Notes: a model not told the origin generated them from the sequence alone. A stretch of 64,000 bases of DNA from Paraperibacillus marinus (GCF_046237605.1 NZ_CP143542.1:2294001-2358000); one strand, 5' to 3'; positions 34,689-44,045 are shown, counted from the first letter of the stretch. Made by a program: numbers and translations.

Positions 34689-35636
34689 TCACTGATGAGA
34701 AGCCTTTTTGCCCATCGTCTGCAGCATTTTCATAGAACCATAGAGCTCTGTGATCCTATTAAATTCATTGCTGCTATGGAGCTCGCAAGTGCCATTAGTC
34801 GTTTCTTTAGCAACTTCAACGGCGAAACGGACAGCATCCGCAATATCCGTCTCATGGCTGGCACCTGTTCCACATCCAGGAACGATCGTTTGAGCCGTTA
34901 TCGCTACTCCTACTACAGGAGCATCTGTCGCTACCGCAGGCTGGAGAATCGAGTTAATATGGTAGAGATCGTTCCCATAAGGGGTAATATCCTGCATAGT
35001 AATTGGGAATGTAACCGCAAATTGTCCTGTTGTCATTTCCATGATACGGAGTAGATCATCGCTGACACGAAGGATGTATCCTTCTTTTACGGTAGGAGAT
35101 ATGGCGATCCCTTTATGGTTGATTACCCGGTTCCCTTTGGTTGTATCAATTGAAAGAATGGCATCCATTTCAGCCGTTACTTCGTATTTATTCATCGTCA
35201 GGATATCTACTGGAGAATCCATAAAGTCTACGGGTTCATGTGGAAGAGTGGGAGCATCAGGGCATATATGTGTTGTAACAATCACGTCACCCTTCAGGCT
35301 ATCCCCTTTCGTTTGCATTTCAGCCAGCTTTAACGCTGATGCAACGGCTGCAACAGCACCGTCAGCATCGGATACCAGACCGATACGGCTTGGGCGGGCA
35401 CCGATGCCGCCAAGCCGTCCGATAATTCCAAAAGTAGGTATGCTGCCACCCTTTGTTTTACCGTTTGTACCTGGAATTACGATCTTTATAAAATCCGTGC
35501 TCCCTTTTTTACCAGTGACCGTCGTAACGGTTACCTCGACATCCGAAAACTGATTGAATAATTCTTTAACATTTTCTCCTGTTACATACCCACTATCTAA
35601 TGTTTCCAGCACTGTTAACGTTTGCTTAAGTACCAT
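34689..35636 (-). CDS. DUF1177 domain-containing protein
   Basis: 315 residues, full length for DUF1177. Recognisable parts: ETLDSGYVTGENVKELFNQF, GKTKGGSIPTFGIIGRLGGI, DVIVTTHICPDAPTLPHEPV (with His and Asp residues that could bind a metal) and IVPGCGTGASHETDIADAVR. The family is uncharacterised, but it regularly sits with DUF917, AroM and OPT transporter genes. AGAGGAG precedes the ATG. The HICPDAP and GASHETDIAD motifs suggest a metal-dependent hydrolase or a binding role; this is inference. Confidence 0.85.
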   Translation of the reverse strand: MVLKQTLTVLETLDSGYVTGENVKELFNQFSDVEVTVTTVTGKKGSTDFIKIVIPGTNGKTKGGSIPTFGIIGRLGGIGARPSRIGLVSDADGAVAAVASALKLAEMQTKGDSLKGDVIVTTHICPDAPTLPHEPVDFMDSPVDILTMNKYEVTAEMDAILSIDTTKGNRVINHKGIAISPTVKEGYILRVSDDLLRIMEMTTGQFAVTFPITMQDITPYGNDLYHINSILQPAVATDAPVVGVAITAQTIVPGCGTGASHETDIADAVRFAVEVAKETTNGTCELHSSNEFNRITELYGSMKMLQTMGKKASHQ

Positions 35637-35659
35637 AAATAAGCTCCTCTCTAGTAAGT

Positions 35660-36736
35660 TTAAAAGATATAAGGAATGATAGATTTTTTGATAATCTCTT
35701 CAACAGGTTTCATTAACTTTTCATTTCTCATCGTACTGCTCAGGATCAGATTCTCCTTTGGAACCGAAATGACAGCAATTTGCTGGCCTTTTTCAATCGC
35801 AGCGGATACGATTGGTTTTCCCGTTTTCGCATCCAGCGTCATAATCAAGTCTGGGAATGTTCCAAATCGATCGCCATTTTTTTCAATGGTCATATATTCA
35901 TTCCAAAAGGTCATTTCATAGGAGTTATTAATTGTCACTGTTCCTACGTCAAAGCCGCCAGTCGTTTCAATGATGAAATCTGTAACGTCTCCTTCTGCAA
36001 CCACTTTACCGCCCAGCTTGCTTACGACAGCTTGAATGGCTGCCTCACCCTTATGGCTTAACAGTGCTTCCCCTACCTCAATCGCCTGCTGAATGGCTCC
36101 AGCAGCACCATTTGCCTTTGCATATGCCGCCGAAACAGGATTTCTTGCAACTGCTAACAGACCACCTGCTTCGATCGATGCTTTACGAATGACAGTTGAT
36201 GCCTTGTCAAGGGAACTTGAGATACTTAATTCCATATAGTTAGAACCTTTTCCACCGACTGCTGCCTGATGGGATACATAATCCGGCAGCTCGGATAAAT
36301 TCATCGATCCCATCGAGCCTGTTGGATGTGCCCGCCCATTACATGGAATATCGATTACTGGAATGCCTGTGACGGCCGATTGAAACCAGCCATTCACTGA
36401 AGTACCCGCACCGTTTTCGTTTGTAATGATGCCTTGGATTGGACTTCCGATCTTTTGAGAAAGAATATCCAATGCTTTCGCATAATGAATCGGCTTCACA
36501 TACTTATCTTTCGCAGCAGGTGCACCAACCAGAGACACGGTTACAAGTAAATCCTCATCTTGCAGTTCATCCACTGTAATAAGCTCAGGCTGGCCAATTT
36601 CAAAAGCAAGCTTGCCGATTTGGAGACCATCTTCAATCCAGCCTCCGCCTCCTCCGCCGAGGACTGCTCCACCGTAAACTGCATACTCTACTGCTTTTTC
36701 GTCTAGTCTAATTTTTGCCAAATTTACTCGCCTCAT
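35660..36736 (-). CDS. DUF917 (S-methyl-thiohydantoin desulfurase-type) protein
   Basis: 358 residues. The glycine-rich loop YAVYGGAVLGGGGGGWIEDG near residue 20 and HPTGSMGSMNLSEL near residue 135 are typical of DUF917, a family linked to hydantoinase/oxoprolinase-like proteins and now named after a thiohydantoin desulfurase. It may open or desulfurate a hydantoin-like ring. The ATG overlaps the stop of the OPT transporter gene (ATGA), so the two are translationally coupled. Alternative starts a few codons downstream are possible. Confidence 0.85.
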   Translation of the reverse strand: MRRVNLAKIRLDEKAVEYAVYGGAVLGGGGGGWIEDGLQIGKLAFEIGQPELITVDELQDEDLLVTVSLVGAPAAKDKYVKPIHYAKALDILSQKIGSPIQGIITNENGAGTSVNGWFQSAVTGIPVIDIPCNGRAHPTGSMGSMNLSELPDYVSHQAAVGGKGSNYMELSISSSLDKASTVIRKASIEAGGLLAVARNPVSAAYAKANGAAGAIQQAIEVGEALLSHKGEAAIQAVVSKLGGKVVAEGDVTDFIIETTGGFDVGTVTINNSYEMTFWNEYMTIEKNGDRFGTFPDLIMTLDAKTGKPIVSAAIEKGQQIAVISVPKENLILSSTMRNEKLMKPVEEIIKKSIIPYIF

Positions 36737-38361
36737 TTCCCAATCTTAAATACTGAATTAAAGAAACTGAATAATGCATCACCAGCAATAAATCCTGCTG
36801 CAAGAATACTCATTGGTGTATCAGCTTCTTTCCCTTTTGCTTTCTTCCAGATCAAACGGATCAAGATCCCTGTTAACACAGCAAAGCCGGCATAAGGAGT
36901 TAAAATAAGGAGACCTGTTGCAAACAGTACACCTAGCTGACGGCTTGGACCGCCAATCAATTGGAGAATCGCTCCTGGGATGGCCCATAGCAATAATTGT
37001 CTGGCAACTTCTGATGATGCTCCAGCCTTAATAGTAGAAACATACACTGCATCAATTGGCGGTACCAGGTTTTGAGCGAAATAACCTTTAAAAGTCACAA
37101 GAACAGTCAGAAGGGCAATACCAAATGCAATCATGGCAGTAATATACTGCTGTTTTCTGCCTTCCTTCTCATAATCTCTGTCTTTCCCGTTTCCTCTCAA
37201 AATATGACCCGCTTTGAAGTCATAACCCATGTCCGCGAATGCCGGACCGGTTGCTGCGCTAAATCCAGCAAGTAAAGCAAGTGCCAGTGGAGGAAAACCA
37301 ATCATCATCCCAATCAGAAGGGTAATAAAAGCAACCGCGAATGCTGGAAACCAGCCGGAATGCATCGCAGCGATCCCTACGATTAATTCATGGACAAACG
37401 CAGCGAACGCAGCGAAGAATAAGAATCCAATCAGCATTCCAGGAGACATATCGGTTATAATACCTCCTGTCAGAGCAATAACAATCGCTACGACGAGATA
37501 AGCGGCGAAACCTAGTAATAACGCTCTTTTTGCCTCTTTGATTGGTCGTGTGAATGTTAATTCAGCATCTGCCGCAGCTTCAAGCGTCGCTGCGACTTCC
37601 TTGGTATCAGGCGCTGCTGAACGTTTTTCTTTGCCAAAAATCAGGATGGAAACCTGTACTAAAGCGACAATTCCCGCACCAATCATGATGCCATGTGGAA
37701 TGTAAAGAGCATTGACATCTACGCCAAAGAATGGAATGGAGTATTGACGGAATAAAAGTCCAATACCAAACATGGAAAGGGCCCATATATTCCCAATGAA
37801 TGCTACCCCAAATGCAGACATCGGAATATGAAGGAATGCACCCAAAATACCGATTCCTGTACCAATACCGAGAAGTCCTGCCCGCTTTCCACCTTTGTCC
37901 CCTGCAAGAATGGCTTCAGCCGTTGCGGCTCCAGGCGCCCATGTCCCGGCAGCCGGAAAAAGCTTAGAATCAAATAATTTGTAAAGGACGGCTGCATCTA
38001 CAAACATGGCTAAAGCAGCACCGATCAGCATTGGAATAATCAGTTCCGGAGTCCCCATTAGAAAAGGGATACCAATTGGAATTAATAAGCTGTTTGCTGC
38101 GCCGAATGTTGCTGAGGATATCGAGGTTTGCACCAGATTCTGCCGGTGGATCGATTTATACTTTTTAAAAATCGTAATCGGGATTCTGGCAATTAGCATG
38201 GCAATAAGAGCACCGATGATCGAGGTGTTCGGTGTGACACCTAGGGTCGTGATTATTTGCATTCCTATAATCGCACCAAACACGGCTGTTACGGACGTCA
38301 AAATAAAAGCAACCGGCTCAAAAATACGCGGATGACCTTTTTCTTTTTGATCGTGATTCAT
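36733..38361 (-). CDS. OPT/YSL-family transporter
   Basis: 542 residues with about a dozen hydrophobic helices; family segments are EPVAFILTSVTAVFGAIIGM, GAAFLHIP-like GILGAFLHIPMSAFGVAFIG, and GAILQLIGGPSRQLGVLFAT. OPT carriers import oligopeptides, siderophores or modified amino acids by proton coupling. In this operon the cargo is more likely a small amide or hydantoin-type compound. GGGG lies before the ATG. It is the third gene of the operon after the racemase and the DMT permease. Confidence 0.9.
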   Translation of the reverse strand: MNHDQKEKGHPRIFEPVAFILTSVTAVFGAIIGMQIITTLGVTPNTSIIGALIAMLIARIPITIFKKYKSIHRQNLVQTSISSATFGAANSLLIPIGIPFLMGTPELIIPMLIGAALAMFVDAAVLYKLFDSKLFPAAGTWAPGAATAEAILAGDKGGKRAGLLGIGTGIGILGAFLHIPMSAFGVAFIGNIWALSMFGIGLLFRQYSIPFFGVDVNALYIPHGIMIGAGIVALVQVSILIFGKEKRSAAPDTKEVAATLEAAADAELTFTRPIKEAKRALLLGFAAYLVVAIVIALTGGIITDMSPGMLIGFLFFAAFAAFVHELIVGIAAMHSGWFPAFAVAFITLLIGMMIGFPPLALALLAGFSAATGPAFADMGYDFKAGHILRGNGKDRDYEKEGRKQQYITAMIAFGIALLTVLVTFKGYFAQNLVPPIDAVYVSTIKAGASSEVARQLLLWAIPGAILQLIGGPSRQLGVLFATGLLILTPYAGFAVLTGILIRLIWKKAKGKEADTPMSILAAGFIAGDALFSFFNSVFKIGK

Positions 38362-38485
38362 TTAAATACCCCCCAATTGTTTTTCCCCTAAATCAAATAG
38401 CTCCTATAAAGCTATAGTCATCCTAAGGATGCTTGCCCTCTTTGAATAACTTTTATATCCATTTGGTACATAATAACAAGTCCGT

Positions 38486-39397
38486 TTATCTCTTCGCTGC
38501 TTGTTCATCGGCTGTCAGCATGGATCCCGTTTGTTTTTTCTTGTAAAACCCTATTTGGATGGTGCTTAACAGAACACCAGCGAAGACAAGTGCGGCACCA
38601 ATCATTTGCACAACCGTTACGATGTTGTGATAGATCCAATAGTCGAGCAGCATGGTCATCAGCGGCTGAAAATTCAGAACAATTGCCGATTTGGCAGCAC
38701 CAACCGTGCTCATTGCATGATTCCACATCATTGTGGTCACTCCTTGACCGATGATGACAGACAATAAAGCAAATACCCAGAATTGCACCGAATGTGACCA
38801 TTCGATATCCATGCCAATCACAAACGGAGCAAACATGAGAGCACCGATGAAAAAGCTATAAGTGGTAATGATCATTGCAGGCAAACGCTTGGCCAGCATT
38901 CGTACAAAAATCAGGTTGCAGGCAAATGTTGCCGTCCCCCCCAGCAGCAGTAAATCGCCAAAGTTAAAAATGATTTTTCCTTTAACTGATAAAACAAGAT
39001 AAATGCCTGCCATGGCGATTAAGCTTCCGATAATCATTCTTCCTGTAATTTTCTCTTTTAGTAAGGCGCCAGCCAGCAGCGCTGTAATAAGGGGAGCAAG
39101 GCTGAAAATCAAGGAAGCATTAGTGGCTGTAGAATATTTCAAGCCGCTAAAGAGAAAGATTTGGTTTGCCACCAGACCAATCAAACCGGCCAAACACAGA
39201 ATAACGATTTCCTTCCGCTGCAGTCGAACAAATGATTTAGTGACGAAAGCCATAATGAAAAAGAAAACGGATATAACGGTCAGACTGAAGGCTGAGAGAA
39301 ATAATGGCGGAAACTCAGAAAGCAAAAACTGCCGGGCCAGATAATTACCGGCCCATATCAGGACGCAAAACAAAAGAATTGTATAAGACCTTGCCAA
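38486..39397 (-). CDS. EamA/DMT-family permease
   Basis: About 303 residues from TTG 39397, with GAAGG seven bases upstream. Ten hydrophobic helices in two EamA repeats (LLFCVLIWAGNYLARQFLLS at the start and LLLGGTATFACNLIFVRMLA in the second half). Drug/metabolite transporters usually export or exchange amino acids and related metabolites. In the operon it may export a toxic intermediate or the product. The interval of 124 bases to the OPT gene is the second-longest in the operon region and has no clear terminator. Confidence 0.88.
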   Translation of the reverse strand: MARSYTILLFCVLIWAGNYLARQFLLSEFPPLFLSAFSLTVISVFFFIMAFVTKSFVRLQRKEIVILCLAGLIGLVANQIFLFSGLKYSTATNASLIFSLAPLITALLAGALLKEKITGRMIIGSLIAMAGIYLVLSVKGKIIFNFGDLLLLGGTATFACNLIFVRMLAKRLPAMIITTYSFFIGALMFAPFVIGMDIEWSHSVQFWVFALLSVIIGQGVTTMMWNHAMSTVGAAKSAIVLNFQPLMTMLLDYWIYHNIVTVVQMIGAALVFAGVLLSTIQIGFYKKKQTGSMLTADEQAAKR

Positions 39398-39465
39398 AGG
39401 AAAACCTTCTTTCAAAACATAAGCTTAAGGCAGGCTCACCGTTCTGAAGGGAAGCCGGCCAGCTA

Positions 39466-40116
39466 TTAAATGGTTTGAAGTGACTGACGGAGCAGCAGTG
39501 ATGCAAATAACCCTTCTGCCTCTACAGCGTCAATGATCGGAACATCTACTTCTTGGCGCAGGACATCCGCAAGACCAATTGTTGAGAAACCCGTGCAGGC
39601 AAAGACAATGACTTTTGCCCCCTGGTCCAAAAGGGATTGAACAGCCTTGAGTCCATTTTCACGGCCAGAAGGTGTCATTAAATCTGTCGTATTGCCCACT
39701 CCCTCTGGGCTTGCATAGCCAACAAGCAAGTCTCCAAGCAGATTTCTGATGACTGCTGGAGGTGTGTCTGTGATGCCAAGTACACCTACTGGCTGTCCTA
39801 AAGCCAAAGCTGTAAGTGCAGCAGCACTTCCCGCCCCGATGACAGGAATGGATACTTCCTTTCGAAGCTCCTCAATGGCTGGATCTGCAGCACAGCTGAT
39901 CACCAAAACTTTTGAGCCTTCTTTTTCCAATGTTTTTCCTAGCTCAACGATTTTTGGCACAGCTTTCTCCTCAGTCTCATCATTAAAAATGCCTAATGGC
40001 TGATCTGGTATGCATCTGTTTACTGTTGGCAGGTCATAACAATTTGTGATCACTTTTCCATGCTGTTGAAGTACTTCTTGATCGTCTGTTGTAAATACGC
40101 GAATTACGCCAATCAT
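39466..40116 (-). CDS. Asp/Glu racemase-family protein, hydantoin racemase-like
   Basis: 216 residues of the Asp/Glu racemase superfamily, which uses two cysteines to move a proton at a chiral carbon. Cys75 (VISCAADPAI) and Cys174 (VFACTGFST) are the two catalytic positions. The pattern GVLGITDTPPAVIRNLLGDL resembles hydantoin racemases rather than glutamate racemase. AAGGAAGGGG precedes the ATG. It is the first gene after the PucR regulator's terminator and the head of the operon. An isomerisation step at the start of degradation is likely; the exact substrate is not known. Confidence 0.85.
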   Translation of the reverse strand: MIGVIRVFTTDDQEVLQQHGKVITNCYDLPTVNRCIPDQPLGIFNDETEEKAVPKIVELGKTLEKEGSKVLVISCAADPAIEELRKEVSIPVIGAGSAAALTALALGQPVGVLGITDTPPAVIRNLLGDLLVGYASPEGVGNTTDLMTPSGRENGLKAVQSLLDQGAKVIVFACTGFSTIGLADVLRQEVDVPIIDAVEAEGLFASLLLRQSLQTI

Positions 40117-40230
40117 ACGGAACGCCCCTTCCTTAAACTGTCAGCATTCTAATTTCCGAATTGAAAGAAAGTTTTGAATGTTGTTTATTATTCTAAATAT
40201 TTAATAGGCGATCAACAATGTCCCCTGCAA

Positions 40231-40280
40231 CCAAAAAAAAACAGAGCCTGTTGTGCATCCAGCACAACAGGCTCTGTTTT
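40231..40280 (-). terminator. Terminator of the PucR gene with a perfect 19-bp stem
   Basis: AAAACAGAGCCTGTTGTGC pairs perfectly with its complement (40238-40256 and 40262-40280), loop of five, followed on the minus strand by a T run. It overlaps the pucR stop codon. It separates the regulator from the ten-gene operon, whose promoter must lie in 40117-40230. Confidence 0.9.
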
Positions 40281-41805
40281 AGGTGGTTGTTTTAAACAAA
40301 TGATAAAAAATGCATAAGAAATAGACAAACTTTTGACGGAAGCTATCGATTTTTATGTCTGCAATCTCCTCGATCCTATCCATTCGATACTTGACCGAAT
40401 TACGGTGTATGAACAGATGTTTGGCTGTTTCAACTAAACTCCCGTCCGATGATAGATAATAAAATAACGTTTTTACAAAATCTGTCTCATTATCTCTATC
40501 ATATTGCCACAGCTTCCCAATTTTCCTTTCTATTGCCTTGTCCATATTGACGCTCTCCGAAGCTTCCAACAATAAATTAAACAGCTCTATTTCTTCAAAC
40601 ATGAATACTTGCTGGGTCTTATCCAGGCTAGAACCAATCATGATTGCTTTCTTGGCTTCTAAATAGCTTCGCTGAACTTCCCATAACAGATATTTATCTC
40701 CAAAGCCAACTCGCAGTCCTTTGAACTGTCTAAACAATGGGGTCAGGATTTCATTCCATGTTTTCCTATTCGCTCGAGGCAAATGCAGCTGGTAAGGTGA
40801 TGAGAGCATAAGTACTAATCGGCTTCCTTGTTTATGGATATGCGAATTATTGGCATGCTGCTGAAACTCTTGCTTCAATATCCCCCCTAATTGGCGGCGC
40901 ATGGGAAAATCCTCATCCATGATATCTTCGCCCTCAATGATCACAATTTCCCATGCACTTTCAGGAGTCAGGCCTAATTGTCTGCCTTTATTGACAACCT
41001 CCTGCTGGGAAAGAGGCAAGCCGGTCAAAAGCTCCTCAATAAAGTCACCTCTTAAATTTCTTTCCGTATCCAAGGCCGTTTTTCTTCTCATTAATTCTAA
41101 AGAAAACACAAGTCGTGCCTGTTCGACACAAACCATATCCATCTCATCTAATAATTCTTTTTCAATTATGAGTTTCCCTACCGTTTGTTTATCCACGGTA
41201 ATATCCCAAAAACGAATATCGGGTGATGGGATATAAGCATCGCCCTGAGGGAAGGAAACAATGGTTTCACCGGTTTGGTCGAGGAGCCAAATCTTTGATT
41301 CCAACAATAAGCCTATATTATCTGAGACTGCTTGAATCCCGCTGTTCTCCAGTACCAATGTCGTTAATTTTTTATAAATTTCCTCGGATCTTCTCAACAG
41401 GGAAGCCTGCTTATCGATAATTTGTTCCATGACCGCTTGAATGATATCTATGTATGCAGCGCCGCTGGGAAGCTGGATAATAGGCAAATTAAAGTCATTG
41501 CTGATCTGTATCATTTCAACGGGCATATCCTGTATGTATTTTTCAGGTTTGATCGCTAAGGCTGCGGCGCCGGTATTAGCCAATAGCTGTACCAGTTTTG
41601 GAAGCAATGCAGGATCATCACGAATGGCATAGGCCGTTGTTAATAACAACTCTCCTTCCCTCAGCCAGCCCTTCACATCTGGTACTTCCATAATATCTAT
41701 ATACCGAACAATACGATCTAATCCCTTTTCTCCGCTAATGACCTTTGCATCCTTCAATACAGGAAGGCGTAGCAAATCACTGATTGTAATTCCTGCTGGG
41801 TTCAT
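40279..41805 (-). CDS. PucR-family transcriptional regulator
   Basis: 508 residues. The N-terminal PucR sensory domain (ISDLLRLPVLKDAKVISGEK, residues 8-27; LLTTAYAIRDDPALLPKLVQ) is followed by a GGDEF-like middle region and a C-terminal helix-turn-helix (SLVETAKHLFIHRNSVKYRM, near residue 460). PucR proteins control use of purines, allantoin and related nitrogen sources in response to a metabolite. It is transcribed in the same direction as, and directly upstream of, the ten-gene operon, so it is the likely local activator. A weak ribosome site (AGGTG) lies before the ATG. Confidence 0.9.
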   Translation of the reverse strand: MNPAGITISDLLRLPVLKDAKVISGEKGLDRIVRYIDIMEVPDVKGWLREGELLLTTAYAIRDDPALLPKLVQLLANTGAAALAIKPEKYIQDMPVEMIQISNDFNLPIIQLPSGAAYIDIIQAVMEQIIDKQASLLRRSEEIYKKLTTLVLENSGIQAVSDNIGLLLESKIWLLDQTGETIVSFPQGDAYIPSPDIRFWDITVDKQTVGKLIIEKELLDEMDMVCVEQARLVFSLELMRRKTALDTERNLRGDFIEELLTGLPLSQQEVVNKGRQLGLTPESAWEIVIIEGEDIMDEDFPMRRQLGGILKQEFQQHANNSHIHKQGSRLVLMLSSPYQLHLPRANRKTWNEILTPLFRQFKGLRVGFGDKYLLWEVQRSYLEAKKAIMIGSSLDKTQQVFMFEEIELFNLLLEASESVNMDKAIERKIGKLWQYDRDNETDFVKTLFYYLSSDGSLVETAKHLFIHRNSVKYRMDRIEEIADIKIDSFRQKFVYFLCIFYHLFKTTT

Positions 41806-42202
41806 CTAGTCACCTATTTCATGTTTAATAAAAGATAGAATCAGTATAACAAAAGCTGAGTCTTTATTATTCTTTTTGACCGATACATTATCTGAATAAT
41901 TGACCTTTTAAATTATGCGCCATTTTTTCTAACCTGATTAGTTAATTGAAAAGACGAAACATAATGCCCGGGTTTCAGATCCTGAAAAGGACGTTACCTT
42001 CTCTAGCCAATCAGAAAATGTTTTCTGTAAAGAAAAAATTGTCTACCCAGCTGCGTTTCATTTTACATCACTTATACATTCACTGCCGCCTCAATGAGGA
42101 ATTATATCAAACTACCTTGAAAACGCCCGACATCCATCTGTTTAAAAATATAAATGCAATATTTTTTTTAAAAGAGCTTAAAGTGTTTTCCCAGGTTTTT
42201 TC

Positions 42203-42232
42203 AAAAAAAGACCTTGCCCGAAGACAAGGTTA
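42203..42232 (-). terminator. Terminator-like hairpin on the minus strand
   Basis: ACCTTG/CAAGGT stem with an 8-base loop followed by seven T on the minus strand. The only candidate gene it could serve is the small ORF ending at 42230. Confidence 0.6.
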
Positions 42233-42370
42233 AAGTATGTACTTGAACATTATTGTTTTCAGAAGATAATAAGACGAGAAACTTTTGAATGATATCACAT
42301 TTTTTAACGTGCATAATCTCTCCCAACCAAAGTAGTTGTGTAAATGGGGCCCGAAAATGATCAGAAGCAT
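42230..42370 (-). CDS. Doubtful 46-codon ORF with good ribosome site
   Basis: ATG 42370 has GGAGGGGAG five bases upstream and the frame ends at a terminator. The sequence (MLLIIFGPHLHNYFGWERLC...) is not recognised and is unusual in composition. It may be a small gene or the remains of one. The rest of 41806-42562 shows nothing else convincing. Confidence 0.25.
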   Translation of the reverse strand: MLLIIFGPHLHNYFGWERLCTLKNVISFKSFSSYYLLKTIMFKYIL

Positions 42371-42562
42371 AAGAACTCCCCTCCGTTGATAAAAATTCTC
42401 AAGCAATCTTCCGAGGAACACCCGTAGGTTATTTCTTATTTTGTCTTGGAATATTGAATTCCACTTTTATTTTAGCTTACCTCCTGTTCCTCCGGCGCAT
42501 TAAATCCAGCTCAATCAAGAAAGTCTTTCTCAGCTTGATATAATCTAAAACTTCTGTTCCTT

Positions 42563-42595
42563 AACCCGCTGTTAAAAGTATCAGCGGGTTTTTTA
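42563..42595 (+). terminator. Terminator-like hairpin
   Basis: Perfect 9-bp stem AACCCGCTG/CAGCGGGTT with T residues on the plus strand. It lies 19 bases beyond the end of the minus-strand DUF2867 gene; on that strand the T tract is poor, so it may slow rather than stop transcription. Confidence 0.55.
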
Positions 42596-42613
42596 TACGC
42601 GTATAGCAAGAGC

Positions 42614-43123
42614 TTACCAGATATATTTCATGTTCTTCAGCATCGCAGGCACGATCAGTTTATGAAATCTTTTTACGATGAAAAAGTACGATTTCCCAAC
42701 CCAATTATTATAATAAACAAGAGTCGAAACGGTTAGGTAGTTCGAATCATTCACTTTCTCCACAAAAATAGACACACGAAAATCCAAATGCCGGTCATCC
42801 TCGCCCAGTACAATCTCATTTGGACTGCACTGCAACACTCGGAATATCCCTATCTTGCCTCCCTCTTCAATTATTAAATTTTCTTTATTCCGGCTGGAAG
42901 TCTTTAACCCTATTAAGCTTACGATTTGATTCCGCACATTCATTAGGGTATCTACCCAGGAAGGAGCAGCCGATAAAAACTCGATGGCTATATGCTTAAC
43001 GTCAGCATCCCCTTTATCAGGCAGTAAAACCCGATAGGCATCGTAAAAGTGTACCTGGGGCAAGTATCTGCTGGCTATCGATTTTTCCGGGATAGGCACC
43101 TTTTTCACCATATACGTTCTCAC
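42614..43123 (-). CDS. DUF2867 family protein
   Basis: 169 residues matching DUF2867, known also as a C-terminal domain of SDR-like NAD(P)-binding proteins. Recognisable parts: VPIPEKSIASRYLPQVHFYD, YRVLLPDKGDADVKHIAIEF and DDRHLDFRVSIFVEKVN, with a Tyr/Phe-rich end (YFFIVKRFHKLIVPAML). It has no catalytic motif that I can name. It begins 33 bases after the sigma-factor gene, at a GTG with GGGGG upstream, and belongs to the ECF41 operon. Confidence 0.75.
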   Translation of the reverse strand: MRTYMVKKVPIPEKSIASRYLPQVHFYDAYRVLLPDKGDADVKHIAIEFLSAAPSWVDTLMNVRNQIVSLIGLKTSSRNKENLIIEEGGKIGIFRVLQCSPNEIVLGEDDRHLDFRVSIFVEKVNDSNYLTVSTLVYYNNWVGKSYFFIVKRFHKLIVPAMLKNMKYIW

Positions 43124-43155
43124 TCATGAGTTCCCCCATCCATAAGTCACTTTCA

Positions 43156-44028
43156 TTAATCATATAGCTTCACATGCTGTAATTTATCCGGATTCCTCAC
43201 TATATAAATCTTAGAAATTTGTTCGTTTTTCACATGAAAACAGATGACTGTTTTGACATCGTCATCACCCTTAACCAATAATCCGGTCTGCCCATTTACC
43301 TTTACAACCTGAACAATAACCTGCTGCTTATCGTTTTGTGACAGCAGGTTTTTAATGAACCGGACAACCATTGCCCTTTTGCTCACTGGCTTTAAGGCAG
43401 CAAATACTTTTCCGCCGCCATCGGCATACAGGATAATATCCTGACATACTAATTCTTCAATCTTCTTCATGTCCCCCTCATTCAATGCCCATACGAAGTT
43501 CTGAATAATTTTATCTGTTTCGGGATCATTCGGTGCTTTCATATCTTCTTGAATCATTGGGAATTTTTCCTTTACCCGGCTGAATATTTTTCTGCAATTC
43601 ACTTCGCTCCGGTTTAACATTTGAGAAATCTCCGGATAATCGTACTGGAGTACTTCCCTGAGGATGAAAACGGCCCTCTCGACTGGTTTCAGGTTTTCCA
43701 GAAGCATCAGGATGGCAAATGATATAGCTTCCCCTTTCATCACCTGCACAATGGGGTTGTTATCATCCTGGATCAATGGTTCCGGAAGCCAGGGGCCAGG
43801 ATATACCTCCCGTTTATGTGCAGCTGATTTTAAATGATCTATACATTTGTTTGTAACCATTTTACAAAGATACGCCTTCACATTTTCCACATTTCCAATG
43901 TTTTTTTCTCCTGCCTGCACATATACATCATGAACGATATCTTCTGCATCCGAGACTTTGCCGAGCATCCGGTAAGCGATTGAAAACAAAAGCGGCTGGA
44001 ATTGTGAATAAAGGTTCTGCAGTTCCAT
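43156..44028 (-). CDS. ECF41-group sigma factor (SigJ type) with fused SnoaL-like domain
   Basis: 290 residues from ATG 44028, with GGAGG seven bases upstream; the longer frame to 44073 lies in the preceding gene. Region 2 (PLLFSIAYRMLGKVSDAEDI) and region 4 (LKPVERAVFILREVLQYDYP) form the DNA-binding sigma core. The linker WLPEP is at 80-84, and the C-terminal extension carries the two ECF41 signatures, YADGGGK (201-207) and NPDK (279-282). In this group the fused domain replaces an anti-sigma factor. It follows the oxidoreductase gene by 17 bases, the usual ECF41 setting. Probably autoregulated from the promoter at 45245. Confidence 0.92.
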   Translation of the reverse strand: MELQNLYSQFQPLLFSIAYRMLGKVSDAEDIVHDVYVQAGEKNIGNVENVKAYLCKMVTNKCIDHLKSAAHKREVYPGPWLPEPLIQDDNNPIVQVMKGEAISFAILMLLENLKPVERAVFILREVLQYDYPEISQMLNRSEVNCRKIFSRVKEKFPMIQEDMKAPNDPETDKIIQNFVWALNEGDMKKIEELVCQDIILYADGGGKVFAALKPVSKRAMVVRFIKNLLSQNDKQQVIVQVVKVNGQTGLLVKGDDDVKTVICFHVKNEQISKIYIVRNPDKLQHVKLYD

Positions 44029-44045
44029 GGCCCCGCCTCCTTCCT

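Noticed and set aside
41946..42233. 95-codon plus-strand ORF upstream of the PucR gene
   Set aside because: No ribosome site before any start, composition unlike a protein, and no domain. It overlaps a minus-strand terminator.
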